From Candidatus Polarisedimenticolia bacterium (GTDB lineage: Bacteria; Acidobacteriota; Polarisedimenticolia; Gp22-AA2; AA152), in contig DASTZC010000081.1 of the NCBI GenBank assembly GCA_035764505.1, positions 1-57,732 on the forward strand: DNA of 57,732 nucleotides. The letters are read 5' to 3'. Of this stretch, positions 39,428 through 47,395 are shown one piece after another; position 1 is the stretch's first letter, and each line of letters starts with the position of its first letter. The position numbers were made by a program, and so were the translations under genes. The notes beneath the pieces were generated by a model, which made no database searches, had not been told where the DNA came from, and worked only from the letters and a program-made list of their open reading frames with translations.

Positions 39428-40789
39428 TTAAGGTGCGGGGTTCGGAGCGGACCGCGGCGCCTCGCGCATCTGCTCGGCCTTCCAGCGCATGGCCATCCGG
39501 ATGCGGCTGCGCCCGCTGGGATGGTCGAAGAAGATCGCTTCCTCCAGCGGGCCCGGAGCCAGCTTGCGGTATTCGCCGAGCTTGAGGGCGATCTCCGCCG
39601 CGCCCTCCGGCTCGCGAGCGGCATTGAGGGCGAACAGGTCGGCCTCCGCCTCGTCAACGCGCGTCTGGGTGTTGATCACGGGGGTGAGGACGAAGAAATA
39701 GACCGCCAGCAGCGCCGACAGGAGAGGCATGCCGGCAGGGTCCGCGACGCCGCGGATTCGCCAGCTCCGGCCGAAGCCGCGCAGGACCCGGTCGAAGGAC
39801 CAGCGCAGGAAGGCGAAGCCGGCGACGATGACGACGGCGAAGAAGAGAATCCCTTCATAGACGTGGTGCAGGGCATAGTGCCCCATTTCGTGTCCCATGA
39901 CCTCGCGGATCTCGGCGCGCGAGCAGCGGTTGAGAAGGTTGTCGTTGAGCGAGATCCGCAGCGTGCCGAGGAAGCCGCTGACATTGGCGCTCACCCGCTT
40001 GGTCTGGCGCGAGGCGTCGACCTGGTAGACGTCGGTGGCGGGGATGCCGTTGGCGCGCGCCAGCGACAGGATGTCGTCCCGCAGCGCGGCGTCATGGAGC
40101 GGCGTGAACTGGTTGAACAGCGGCGCGATGAAGACCGGATAGATCAGGGTGAGGAGCGTGGAGAAGACCAGGCCCACGGCGGAGCCCCACAGCCACCAGG
40201 TCCGCGGCGTGCGCCGCAGCACGCCGTACAGGACGGTCAGCGCCGTTCCCCCCAGGACCAGCCCCACCCCGAGCCCGATCGACGCGTCCTTCATCCAGGC
40301 GGCGAAGGTCATGTTGGACATGCCGTATTGATGCTCGCGGAAGAATCCCTCGTAGAGCGTCATCGGAAACGTCAGGAGGGCGGAAACGAGGATGTAGACC
40401 AGGGAATAGAGGAGGGCCTGCAGCCAGAAGCGTCCGGTCCAGCGCTCGATCCGATCCCGAAGCGCGGCCGACAGCCCCGTGGCGAGGAGCAGCCCGGCAA
40501 TTCCGACGTTCAGGAGGAAATCCCACAGCTGCAGCCAGTAGCCTCCCTCGAAGTAGGCGTCGGAGCGCCGGCGCTGCTCGGGAGTCAGCCGGGCGAGATA
40601 GGCTTCGGTCTCGGCTTCGGGATCGAAAGCCTTGGGGCCGGCCGGAGCGGGCTGCGCTGTCGGCTGCGTCTGCTCTGAAAGGGGTTCCAGGTTCGCGGGT
40701 GCGGGCTCGCTCGTTCCGGCCGGCGGATTCGCAGCCAGCACGAGCAGGGCCGACCCGAGAACCAGCACCAAAGCGGCGAAGCGCCTCAG
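39428..40789 (-). CDS. Ste24-type M48 zinc metalloprotease, apparent CTG start
   Basis: This 453-residue integral membrane protease has an N-terminal hydrophobic signal/anchor, a long Pro/Ala-rich linker, an M48_N membrane region (about 90-240) and the peptidase domain. The zinc ligands are in MGHEMGHYALHH (HExxH) and the Glu of DEAEADLFALN. It cleaves membrane or prenyl-type substrates and helps membrane-protein quality control. The only start consistent with a signal-like N-terminus (RRFAALVLVLGSALLVLAA) is CTG at 40789. It overlaps the TGA of the upstream sulfite-oxidase-like gene as CTGA and is preceded by GGAG; a TTG about seven codons later is the alternative. Confidence 0.8.
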   Translation of the reverse strand: MRRFAALVLVLGSALLVLAANPPAGTSEPAPANLEPLSEQTQPTAQPAPAGPKAFDPEAETEAYLARLTPEQRRRSDAYFEGGYWLQLWDFLLNVGIAGLLLATGLSAALRDRIERWTGRFWLQALLYSLVYILVSALLTFPMTLYEGFFREHQYGMSNMTFAAWMKDASIGLGVGLVLGGTALTVLYGVLRRTPRTWWLWGSAVGLVFSTLLTLIYPVFIAPLFNQFTPLHDAALRDDILSLARANGIPATDVYQVDASRQTKRVSANVSGFLGTLRISLNDNLLNRCSRAEIREVMGHEMGHYALHHVYEGILFFAVVIVAGFAFLRWSFDRVLRGFGRSWRIRGVADPAGMPLLSALLAVYFFVLTPVINTQTRVDEAEADLFALNAAREPEGAAEIALKLGEYRKLAPGPLEEAIFFDHPSGRSRIRMAMRWKAEQMREAPRSAPNPAP

Positions 40790-41817
40790 AGGATCTCCAC
40801 GCGAACCTGATGCACGACGTTGTTGCCGTACCCCTGGGCGTTCCAGGACGATTCCATGGGCTGGCCTTGGCCCGAGGCGTCGGTGGCCCGGGCCATCAGC
40901 AGGCAGTGGCCCGGAGCCGTGAAATTCCACGAGAGCTTCCAGGGGACCCAGGCATGCTCGGAGACCGCCCTTCCGAGGGCGGCCTCGCACCAGCTCTTCC
41001 CGCCGTCGACGCTCACCTCCACGCGCTCCACCCGCCCGTCGCCCGACCAGGCAGTGCCGGCAATCTCGGTCACGCCTCGGGGGAGCCGGGTCCCCTCCGC
41101 GGGGCGGGCGATGACCGCCCGGACGCGCATGGTGGACACCGGCGTTTTCTCCGGGGTTCCGTGCTCCCGCTCGTAAACATATTTCTCGTCCTGGAAGTGG
41201 CCCGAGAAGGGGATCTCGAGGAGCCGCACCTGGGTGAGCCACTTCACCGAGGCGACGGCGTACCAGCGGGGCACCACGAGCCGCAGCGGGGCCCCGTGCT
41301 CCACGGTCAGAGGCTCGCCGTTCATCTCCCAGGCCAGCAGCGTGTCGGGATGCCGCGCCAGCTCCATCGGCAGGCTGCGCTCGAAGGCGACGATGCGGCC
41401 CGGCGCCACTGCGCCGCGATCGGCGCCGACGAACAGCGCCTCGACCGCGGACCCGCGGACGCCGCTGCCATCGAGAAGATGGTGCAAGGACGTTCCGGCG
41501 AAAGAGGCGGTGCCGGCGGCCCCGAAGCCCCAGCGCACTCCGGGTACCGGAGGCTCGAGCCGCGTCCGCCCGTTACCGGCACACTCCAGGGTGGCGGTAA
41601 TCGTGTGCCGCGGCAGGGAGCGGACCTCGGATAAGGACCAGGCGCGGGGCCTTTCAATCGCCCCTTCGACCGAGAGATGGTGTCCGGCGGCGTCGAGCCG
41701 CGGCATGTCGAAATGGGAGCGGACGTAGAAGTTAGCGGTCGGGGTGATCTCGCGTGCCATCTCCGCGAGCGGGGTTTCGGCGTTGAAGGGGCGCTCTTCG
41801 ATGGTGACCAGCTTCAT
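40786..41817 (-). CDS. sulfite oxidase-family molybdopterin enzyme
   Basis: This is a 343-residue protein with an oxidoreductase molybdopterin domain (about 45-215). The molybdenum-ligating Cys is in ATLECAGNGR (about residue 79). A Mo-co dimerisation domain follows (about 230-340, with GTAWSGDGRVERVEVSVDGGKSW). It lacks a heme domain and a Tat or Sec signal, so as written it would be cytoplasmic, unlike SorA or YedY. It could reduce or oxidise S- or N-oxides or sulfite. The stop overlaps the start of the Ste24 gene, and a zinc-ribbon protein gene precedes it by 13 bases, giving a three-gene operon. Confidence 0.88.
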   Translation of the reverse strand: MKLVTIEERPFNAETPLAEMAREITPTANFYVRSHFDMPRLDAAGHHLSVEGAIERPRAWSLSEVRSLPRHTITATLECAGNGRTRLEPPVPGVRWGFGAAGTASFAGTSLHHLLDGSGVRGSAVEALFVGADRGAVAPGRIVAFERSLPMELARHPDTLLAWEMNGEPLTVEHGAPLRLVVPRWYAVASVKWLTQVRLLEIPFSGHFQDEKYVYEREHGTPEKTPVSTMRVRAVIARPAEGTRLPRGVTEIAGTAWSGDGRVERVEVSVDGGKSWCEAALGRAVSEHAWVPWKLSWNFTAPGHCLLMARATDASGQGQPMESSWNAQGYGNNVVHQVRVEIL

Positions 41818-41830
41818 GCGGCGGCGGGTC

Positions 41831-42214
41831 TCATGCCACGGGCTCCTCGGTGAAGGTCACGTCTCCCTCCTCGCCGTCGAACTCGGGACCCAGCCTCGTC
41901 TCGAAATAGCCCTCGTCCACGAGCTTGCGGGTGCCGGGATGGGCCTGGATCACTTTCCAGAGCCGGTCGGTAGGCGACTCGCTGCCGCAGCGGCGGCAGA
42001 GCCAGAGGATATACCAGACCCAGCGGTGCCGCTGCGTGAACTTCTTGCGCCGGCGGCCGAAGAAAAAGGACCGGTACTCTCTGGCCTTCGGCGGAGTGTC
42101 GTGCCGTCCCACCGCGAAGGGAAGACGCACCGGGGCCGGTGCCTCGCCACACAGGCTGCAGGCCCGGGACGGCGCCGCGGAGGCGGACGTACCGGCCCGC
42201 AAGATCTCTTTCAC
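41831..42214 (-). CDS. hypothetical zinc-ribbon protein
   Basis: This is a 127-residue soluble protein with two CxxC pairs (CSLCGEAP at about 20 and CRRCGSESP at about 78), consistent with one structural zinc site. A basic-aromatic segment lies between them (RRRKKFTQRHRWVWYILWL). The C-terminus is acidic. I do not recognise a named family. The start is GTG 42214, where GGGAGAG lies three bases upstream. It is 13 bases upstream of the molybdenum enzyme and probably co-transcribed, so a role in that enzyme's maturation or regulation is conceivable. Confidence 0.6.
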   Translation of the reverse strand: MKEILRAGTSASAAPSRACSLCGEAPAPVRLPFAVGRHDTPPKAREYRSFFFGRRRKKFTQRHRWVWYILWLCRRCGSESPTDRLWKVIQAHPGTRKLVDEGYFETRLGPEFDGEEGDVTFTEEPVA

Positions 42215-42354
42215 GGCTCTCCCAATCCTCTCGAGAGATCGAAGCGCCCGGCAGCGCAAGGATCCCGCACGCTTGAGACGAAGGCATACCGGAGAGTCGA
42301 GCTGTTGGCGTGAGTCTAACCCAGGGTCTGGGGGATTCTCAACCACCGACCGGC

Positions 42355-45300
42355 TCAGACGCGCGGGATGTCGGACAGCTTGAAAAGATGATCGAGGTAG
42401 AGGTTGGAGAGCTTCTCGGCGACGGTGTTCGCCTTCAGTCGGGCGGAGAGGTTCGGGAAGTCCACCTCGTCCAGCGGCTGGTCCTGATTGAAGCAGGAGA
42501 ACACCGGATGGGTCTCCTGTCCGGTGGCCGGATCGACGTGCTTCTGCAGACACTGGGCGCAGATCTCTTTCATCATGCACTGCATCGGCGAATTGATCGA
42601 TCCGATGGCGATGTGATCGGGCTTCAGATAGGGGGCCAGGACTCCCTTGCGGGCCTCCTTCACCGCCGCCATCATCCGGTCGGAGCCGATGGCGATCAGG
42701 CGCGTCGCCGAGGAGAGCGGCACCAGCGTTTCTCCCAGCTTCCCCTGGGCATACTGGACCATCGCCTGGACGATGTTGCCGCGGAAATGGAGATCCTGCG
42801 GGCGCCGAGGCTCCACCGCGGCGCCGGCGTCGGTGCTCCAGATGACCTGGTCGGTCGAGGCCTCGATCTCCTCCCGCTTGAACAGGTCCTCCCCCCGCTT
42901 GTAGCCTGCGAAGTAGAGCACGCGGCAGCCGTTGTCGCGCAGCGCGCGCGCGATGGAAAACAACACCGCGTTTCCCAGTCCGCCGCCCAGCAGCAGGACC
43001 GGCTCGTCCTTCGGGATCTCGGTCGGCGTCCCGGTCGGCCCCATCACCACCACCGGGTCTCCCGGCCGCATGGCGGCACACAGACGCGAGGAGACCCCCA
43101 TCTCCAGGACGATCAGGCTCAACAGCCCGGCGGCGGGATCGGTCCAGGCGCCGGTGAGCGCGATCCCCTCGGTGCTCAGCCGGGCGCCGTTCACCTTCGG
43201 GGAGCAGGCCTCGAAGCTCTGCAGCCGGTAGAACTGGCCGGGGTGGAACTTCCGGGCCGCCAGCGGCGCGCGCACGATGACCTCGACAATGGTCGGCGTC
43301 AGCCGCACGACTTGGTGAACCTTCGCGACGAGCTCCTCGTCGAGCCGCTGCACGAGCGAGCCGAAGGCGTGATCACGCTCCTGCTGCGCCGCGGGATCGA
43401 GCTGAGCGATCTCCTCCGCGAACAGCCGCACCACGTGGGGGAAGCCGTCCTTGGCGGAAGCCATCGCGCGCACCACGCTGCCGGCGTAAACGGGATGGTT
43501 GTCGCCGTAATAGGAGACCAGCCGGCCTTCCTTCTCGTAGGAGGTGAAGAAGCCGGTGCCGCTCTCCACTTTTTCCAGCTGGATCCGCCCATCGGCGCCG
43601 CGCTCGGCGCGGTGCGCCTGGAAGAACTTCCCCTGCGGGTCCTTCATGAAGGTCCCCGGGTGCTCCTTCTCGTAGGTGATGTTGGGCGTGGTCCCGGCGG
43701 CCACCATGAGGCTGCGGCAGGCCAGGGTCAGATCGCGGCCCGAAGGGGCGAACCTGCCGCCGCGCTTTTGCATGACGTGGAAGCGCAGCGCCCGGATGGC
43801 GCCGTGCTCGTCGGGTATCGCCTCCACCGGATCGAGGCATTCCGCGAAAGTGATCCCTTCCTCGAGGCACTTGGCGACCTCTTCATGGTTCAGGCGGTAT
43901 GCGGGGGAGTCGGTGAGCGATTTGCGATAGGCCAGGGTGACGCCGCCCCATTCCTGCACCAGGCCCAGAAGATTCGGGACTTCGCCCGCCGCGGCGGCGC
44001 GCCTGCGTTCGGCCCGCACCGCCCGGCCATGCTCCAGGAACTCGCGCAGCGTCGCCGCCTCCTCCACATCCAGCCGGGACCAGACCGCCTGCTCGCCTTC
44101 CTTCCCCGCGAGGACCTCGAAGCGCTCCAGCGCCTTCTCGACCTGCACCGGGTAGTAGGCGGCCAGCTCGGTGGCCGTATCGATGGCCGTCAGTCCGCCG
44201 CCGATGACGACCGCCGGCAGGCGCACCTGCAGGTTGGCCAGCGAGTCGCGCTTGAACGCCCCGGTGAGCTGCAGCGCCATCAGGAAATCCGAAGCTTTGC
44301 GAATCCCCCGGATCAGGTTGTTCTTCATCTCAATGATGGTGGGACGGCCCGCGCCGGCGGCAATTGCCACGTGATGGAAGCCGCGCTCCCAGGCATCCTC
44401 CAGGGTCAGAGTGCCTCCCAGGCGGACCCCGCCATAGACCCGGAACCGCTCGCGGCGCATCAGCGTCAGATGCACCAGCGTCAGGAAGTTCTTGTCCCAG
44501 CGCACCGTGATGCCGTACTCCGAAACGCCGCCGAACCCGGCCAGGATGCGCTCGTCGAGCTCCGAGGAGATGGACGAGAAGTCGCGTATCGGCTCCGGGG
44601 GCGAGCCGAGCGAGCCGATCCAGGTGGCGGGCAGCGGCTCGATCTTCAGCCCGTCCACCGCCACCACGCCGAAGCCTTCGTTCAGCAGGTGCTGCGCCAG
44701 GGTATAGCCGGCGGGACCCATACCGACCACCAGCACATTCTTGCCGTTGTAGGGAAGCGCGTAAGGGCGGCGCACGTTCAGCGGGTTCCAGCGCGTCAGC
44801 AGTCCGTAGATCTCCACTCCCCAGGGAAGATGCAGGACCTCGGTCAGGACGCGTGTCTCGATCTGCGGGATGTTCACCGGGTCTTGCGTCTGGTAGATGC
44901 ATCCCTTCATGCAGTCGTTACAGATTCGATGTCCGGTCCCCGGGCACATCGGATTGTCGATCATGACCAGGGCCAGAGAGGCGATCGAGTCTCCGTCGCG
45001 GCGCAGGAAGTGCATCTCCGAGATCTTCTCGTCCAGGGGGCAGCCCTTCACGGGGACGCCGAGAGGGTTGATCTTGAAGTGGCCGTCTTTCTGAATCCCC
45101 TTCGAGCAGGAGTCCTTGTCGCGCTCGTGGCAGAAGACGCAGTAGTTCACCTCTCCCAGGACCTCGCGGGCGTCCATGCGTGCATCGGTGAGCTTGAATC
45201 CATCGCGCCGCCGCAGCTGTCCCGGAGCCGCGGTCATGAAGGGCTCGTCCGGGTTTTCCATGGGCCGGGAGGTATGGACCAGGTGCTCGAAATCGAGGGC

Positions 45301-46119
45301 ATGCGGGAAGCGGAAGGAGACCCAGTGGGCCACCTCGGCGCCCCGGGCCGCGTCGAGCAGCCGGGCGCCGCACCATTCCTCCAGGATTTGCAGCAACCCG
45401 CGCGCCGTCTTCAGGTCGGAGTCTCCCGGCTCCCCCTCCACGCGCACCAGCGCCGCCAGGCGGGGCGGCGGATCGGCGATACCCGAGAGGCGGGCCCTGA
45501 ACTGACGGGCACGCGCGACGATGTCGGGACGCAGGACGGCACCCGCTTCGACGGCTCCCGCCGACAGAGCAGCTTCGAGGTCCATCAGCTCGCAGGCGAG
45601 GCCCGCCAACGCCAGCTCGGCATCGGGGCTTTCCTGGATAAGCCGGGAGACACAGGCGCTCACCTCTTCATGGTGCAGCAGGGGAAGGTGCTCCGGCCGG
45701 ATGTTCTTCTGAACGCGCCGGCGCAGGAAGTCGACCTTGAAGCGGAAGATCGGATCCTGCTCGCGCGTGGCGCTGCGCAGTCCGCGCATCGCCTCTTCGA
45801 TGCCGAACAGGCGGCCCAGGAACTCGCTCAGGTGGGGAGCCATGCGGACGAGGAGTTCGGAGAGCTTCTTCGGAGGCGTCGCATCGGGCGCGGCCCGGTA
45901 GGCGCGCCACTCCTGCAGCAGGGCAGGATCCGAGGACTCGACACCGGACTCGAAGCGCTGCGCGAGATCGCGCAGGCGATCGGTCAGGAAGAGATCGTTG
46001 AATTGAAAGCCCGGGATACCGAGGCGGAGCTCCGAGCCAGCCGCCAGGGTGGAGCCCGAACGGCCAGGTTCGGTCTGCATGTCACCCGCTTCTCGAGAGG
46101 TCTTTGGAGAAACCCGCAC
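42355..46119 (-). CDS. large multidomain flavin/Fe-S oxidoreductase (single-chain NfnB-NfnA-like)
   Basis: This is a 1254-residue protein. The first ~270 residues are helical and unrecognised. Then come a Cys-rich Fe-S region (CVFCHERDKDSCSKG near 326 and CNDCMKGC near 395), a GltD/NfnB-type flavoprotein module (VLVVGMGPAGYTLAQ near 460, AVVIGGGLTAIDTATELA near 638, VAAGTTPN near 790), a PyrK/NfnA-like FNR module (FHPGQFYRLQ near 955, LLLGGGLGNAVLF near 1040) and a C-terminal Cys cluster (CMMKEICAQC near 1181, later FSCFNQ) as in the 2Fe-2S site of PyrK. It should transfer electrons between pyridine nucleotides and ferredoxin-like carriers; bifurcation is inferred. The GTG at 46119 has GGAGGAG eight bases upstream. 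Confidence 0.78.
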   Translation of the reverse strand: MRVSPKTSREAGDMQTEPGRSGSTLAAGSELRLGIPGFQFNDLFLTDRLRDLAQRFESGVESSDPALLQEWRAYRAAPDATPPKKLSELLVRMAPHLSEFLGRLFGIEEAMRGLRSATREQDPIFRFKVDFLRRRVQKNIRPEHLPLLHHEEVSACVSRLIQESPDAELALAGLACELMDLEAALSAGAVEAGAVLRPDIVARARQFRARLSGIADPPPRLAALVRVEGEPGDSDLKTARGLLQILEEWCGARLLDAARGAEVAHWVSFRFPHALDFEHLVHTSRPMENPDEPFMTAAPGQLRRRDGFKLTDARMDAREVLGEVNYCVFCHERDKDSCSKGIQKDGHFKINPLGVPVKGCPLDEKISEMHFLRRDGDSIASLALVMIDNPMCPGTGHRICNDCMKGCIYQTQDPVNIPQIETRVLTEVLHLPWGVEIYGLLTRWNPLNVRRPYALPYNGKNVLVVGMGPAGYTLAQHLLNEGFGVVAVDGLKIEPLPATWIGSLGSPPEPIRDFSSISSELDERILAGFGGVSEYGITVRWDKNFLTLVHLTLMRRERFRVYGGVRLGGTLTLEDAWERGFHHVAIAAGAGRPTIIEMKNNLIRGIRKASDFLMALQLTGAFKRDSLANLQVRLPAVVIGGGLTAIDTATELAAYYPVQVEKALERFEVLAGKEGEQAVWSRLDVEEAATLREFLEHGRAVRAERRRAAAAGEVPNLLGLVQEWGGVTLAYRKSLTDSPAYRLNHEEVAKCLEEGITFAECLDPVEAIPDEHGAIRALRFHVMQKRGGRFAPSGRDLTLACRSLMVAAGTTPNITYEKEHPGTFMKDPQGKFFQAHRAERGADGRIQLEKVESGTGFFTSYEKEGRLVSYYGDNHPVYAGSVVRAMASAKDGFPHVVRLFAEEIAQLDPAAQQERDHAFGSLVQRLDEELVAKVHQVVRLTPTIVEVIVRAPLAARKFHPGQFYRLQSFEACSPKVNGARLSTEGIALTGAWTDPAAGLLSLIVLEMGVSSRLCAAMRPGDPVVVMGPTGTPTEIPKDEPVLLLGGGLGNAVLFSIARALRDNGCRVLYFAGYKRGEDLFKREEIEASTDQVIWSTDAGAAVEPRRPQDLHFRGNIVQAMVQYAQGKLGETLVPLSSATRLIAIGSDRMMAAVKEARKGVLAPYLKPDHIAIGSINSPMQCMMKEICAQCLQKHVDPATGQETHPVFSCFNQDQPLDEVDFPNLSARLKANTVAEKLSNLYLDHLFKLSDIPRV

Positions 46120-46197
46120 GGTCGGTTCTCCTCCGACCGCGGTGGGTCATTCTCCACACGTTCTTCGCGGCCGTCAAGCCGGATGCCGGCTTAAAAA

Positions 46198-46226
46198 AAC
46201 TTAATGTCCGGAGGGATCTGTTTCAA
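46198..46226 (-). promoter_or_regulatory. candidate promoter for the large oxidoreductase gene
   Basis: On the minus strand TTGAAA (46226-46221), a 17-base spacer and TAAGTT (46203-46198) lie about 80 bases before the GTG at 46119. The AAGCCGG palindrome just downstream could serve as an operator. Both hexamers are imperfect. Confidence 0.35.
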
Positions 46227-46401
46227 GCCGCAAGGTTTAGTCACCCTCACGCGGGAGGGGCAAGACCCCTTTCCATGATCCCGGCTCACACCTGTACACG
46301 AAAATAAGCAGTGTCGGGGCGATTACGTTAGAAACCTTGTAACCGCAGGATTTTGAAGGTCTTTTATGCTGTAATCGCAAAACTTTGCGCCGCCAAGATG
46401 C

Positions 46402-46433
46402 TTGACTGGACCCCTGATCTTTTGTGGTATATT
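46402..46433 (+). promoter_or_regulatory. candidate promoter for the RRM protein gene
   Basis: TTGACT (46402-46407) and TATATT (46428-46433) are separated by 20 bases, longer than ideal. A TGG directly before the -10 gives an extended -10 element that could compensate. The predicted leader is about 75 bases, ending at the GTG at 46515. Confidence 0.5.
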
Positions 46434-46514
46434 CGGCCCCGCTGTGGGCAGCTAAAGGAGTTCCTTCAGTCTGTTCGTTCTTCAAATGCAAGGCCTTTCG
46501 AGCAGGAGCGTGGC

Positions 46515-46814
46515 GTGAGGATCTACGTCGGGAATCTGTCGTACCAGGTCACGGATGATGAGCTTCGCCAAGCCTTCGAGGCTTTTGGCCAGGTTGCATC
46601 CGCAAACGTGATCATGGACAAGTTCAGCGGGCAGTCCAAGGGATTTGGCTTCGTGGAGATGCCCTCCAAAGAAGAGGCCGAGTCCGCGATGCGCTCGTTG
46701 AACGGGAAAGATCTTCGGGGGAGGGCGCTGAACGTGAACGAGGCGCGTCCTCGACCTGCCGGAGAAGGAGGGGGAGGAGGCCCGCGACGCAGCGGTCCGC
46801 CGCGCGGATACTAG
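46515..46814 (+). CDS. RRM-domain RNA-binding protein
   Basis: This 99-residue protein consists of one RNA-recognition motif with a Gly/Pro/Arg-rich tail. RNP2 is IYVGNL at the very start and RNP1 is KGFGFVEM near residue 42, with the aromatic RNA-stacking residues intact. It resembles the small glycine-rich, often cold-induced RNA-binding proteins of cyanobacteria and other bacteria. The start is GTG 46515 with AGGAG six bases upstream. A strong terminator follows about 47 bases after the stop, so it is monocistronic. Confidence 0.92.
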   Translation: MRIYVGNLSYQVTDDELRQAFEAFGQVASANVIMDKFSGQSKGFGFVEMPSKEEAESAMRSLNGKDLRGRALNVNEARPRPAGEGGGGGPRRSGPPRGY

Positions 46815-46861
46815 ATCCCGACCGGGGCGAATCCCTCCACGGAGAATCCGAAAATACTCCT

Positions 46862-46896
46862 GCGGGGAGGCCGAAAGGCCTCCCCGCTTTCGTTTT
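46862..46896 (+). terminator. intrinsic terminator of the RRM gene
   Basis: A perfect 11-base stem (GCGGGGAGGCC at 46862-46872, GGCCTCCCCGC at 46877-46887) has a GAAA tetraloop and is followed by TTTCGTTTT. It is among the strongest terminators in the window. Confidence 0.93.
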
Positions 46897-46912
46897 GTAC
46901 CCCGAATAATCC

Positions 46913-46941
46913 TTGACCTGCCTGGAACTTGGGGGTATATG
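46913..46941 (+). promoter_or_regulatory. sigma-70-like promoter for the small secreted protein
   Basis: TTGACC (46913-46918), an exact 17-base spacer and TATATG (46936-46941) lie 39 bases before the ATG at 46980 and just after the RRM terminator. Transcription would start around 46948. Confidence 0.6.
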
Positions 46942-46979
46942 CGAGGCAAATGCGCTTCGGGGATTCATTGGGGGGAAAT

Positions 46980-47321
46980 ATGAGAACCCGCAATCCTTAT
47001 CGATTGATCGCCGTTTCGGCCCTCCTGCTGGCTCTGTTCCCACCCTTCAGCACGGGCGACGCCTTCCTGGACCTGGGGGACCGGGACAGCTCCGGAAAGG
47101 GGGTCACGACTCCGCCCGCAAGGGCTGCCGCCAGCATCACGACCGATGCGGGGATGTGCGTCCAGTTCCTGTCGGTCTGGGTTCCGGCCCAGGGAGGACA
47201 ATACATGGTCGGTGTGAGCTTCGCGTATCGCGACATGGATCGCGACGGCCATTACACTCCGGGAACGGATAAGCTGGATGTCTGTGTGAACTGCCTGGAT
47301 GCCTGCGGCTGGGGACCCTGA
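46980..47321 (+). CDS. small secreted Cys-containing protein
   Basis: This 113-residue protein has a signal peptide (RLIAVSALLLALFPPFSTGDA). The mature part contains DAGMCVQFLSVWVP, an Asp-rich DMDRDGHYTPGTDK that could bind calcium, and a CVNCLDAC cluster at the C-terminus. I do not recognise the family. GGGGGGA precedes the ATG, and a good promoter lies upstream, which supports a separately transcribed gene. It may be a small surface or periplasmic protein. Confidence 0.6.
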   Translation: MRTRNPYRLIAVSALLLALFPPFSTGDAFLDLGDRDSSGKGVTTPPARAAASITTDAGMCVQFLSVWVPAQGGQYMVGVSFAYRDMDRDGHYTPGTDKLDVCVNCLDACGWGP

Positions 47322-47395
47322 ACCTGCTGCTGCATATCCGCGAACCTGGCATTTCCCTCATTGACCTTCCCATCCAAGCTCGTTACCCTACCCAC

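Larger units (their letters stand above)
46120..46514. other. 395-base intergenic region between divergent genes
   Basis: It holds the candidate minus-strand promoter at 46198-46226 for the large oxidoreductase and the plus-strand promoter at 46402-46433 for the RRM gene. A seven-base inverted repeat AAGCCGG/CCGGCTT with a three-base loop sits near 46174-46190, followed by an A-run. The stretch is more AT-rich than its surroundings. I see no tRNA or convincing extra gene in it. Confidence 0.6.

Noticed and set aside
42310-46194. Very long open frame on the plus strand, antisense to the large oxidoreductase
   Set aside because: It has no recognisable motifs and is Arg/Gln/His-rich, as expected for a shadow frame in GC-rich DNA. 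The minus-strand gene has clear Rossmann and Cys motifs.
46174-46198. AAGCCGG hairpin next to an A/T run as a terminator
   Set aside because: On the plus strand the hairpin is followed by A residues, and on the minus strand the T-run precedes the hairpin, so it fits neither direction.
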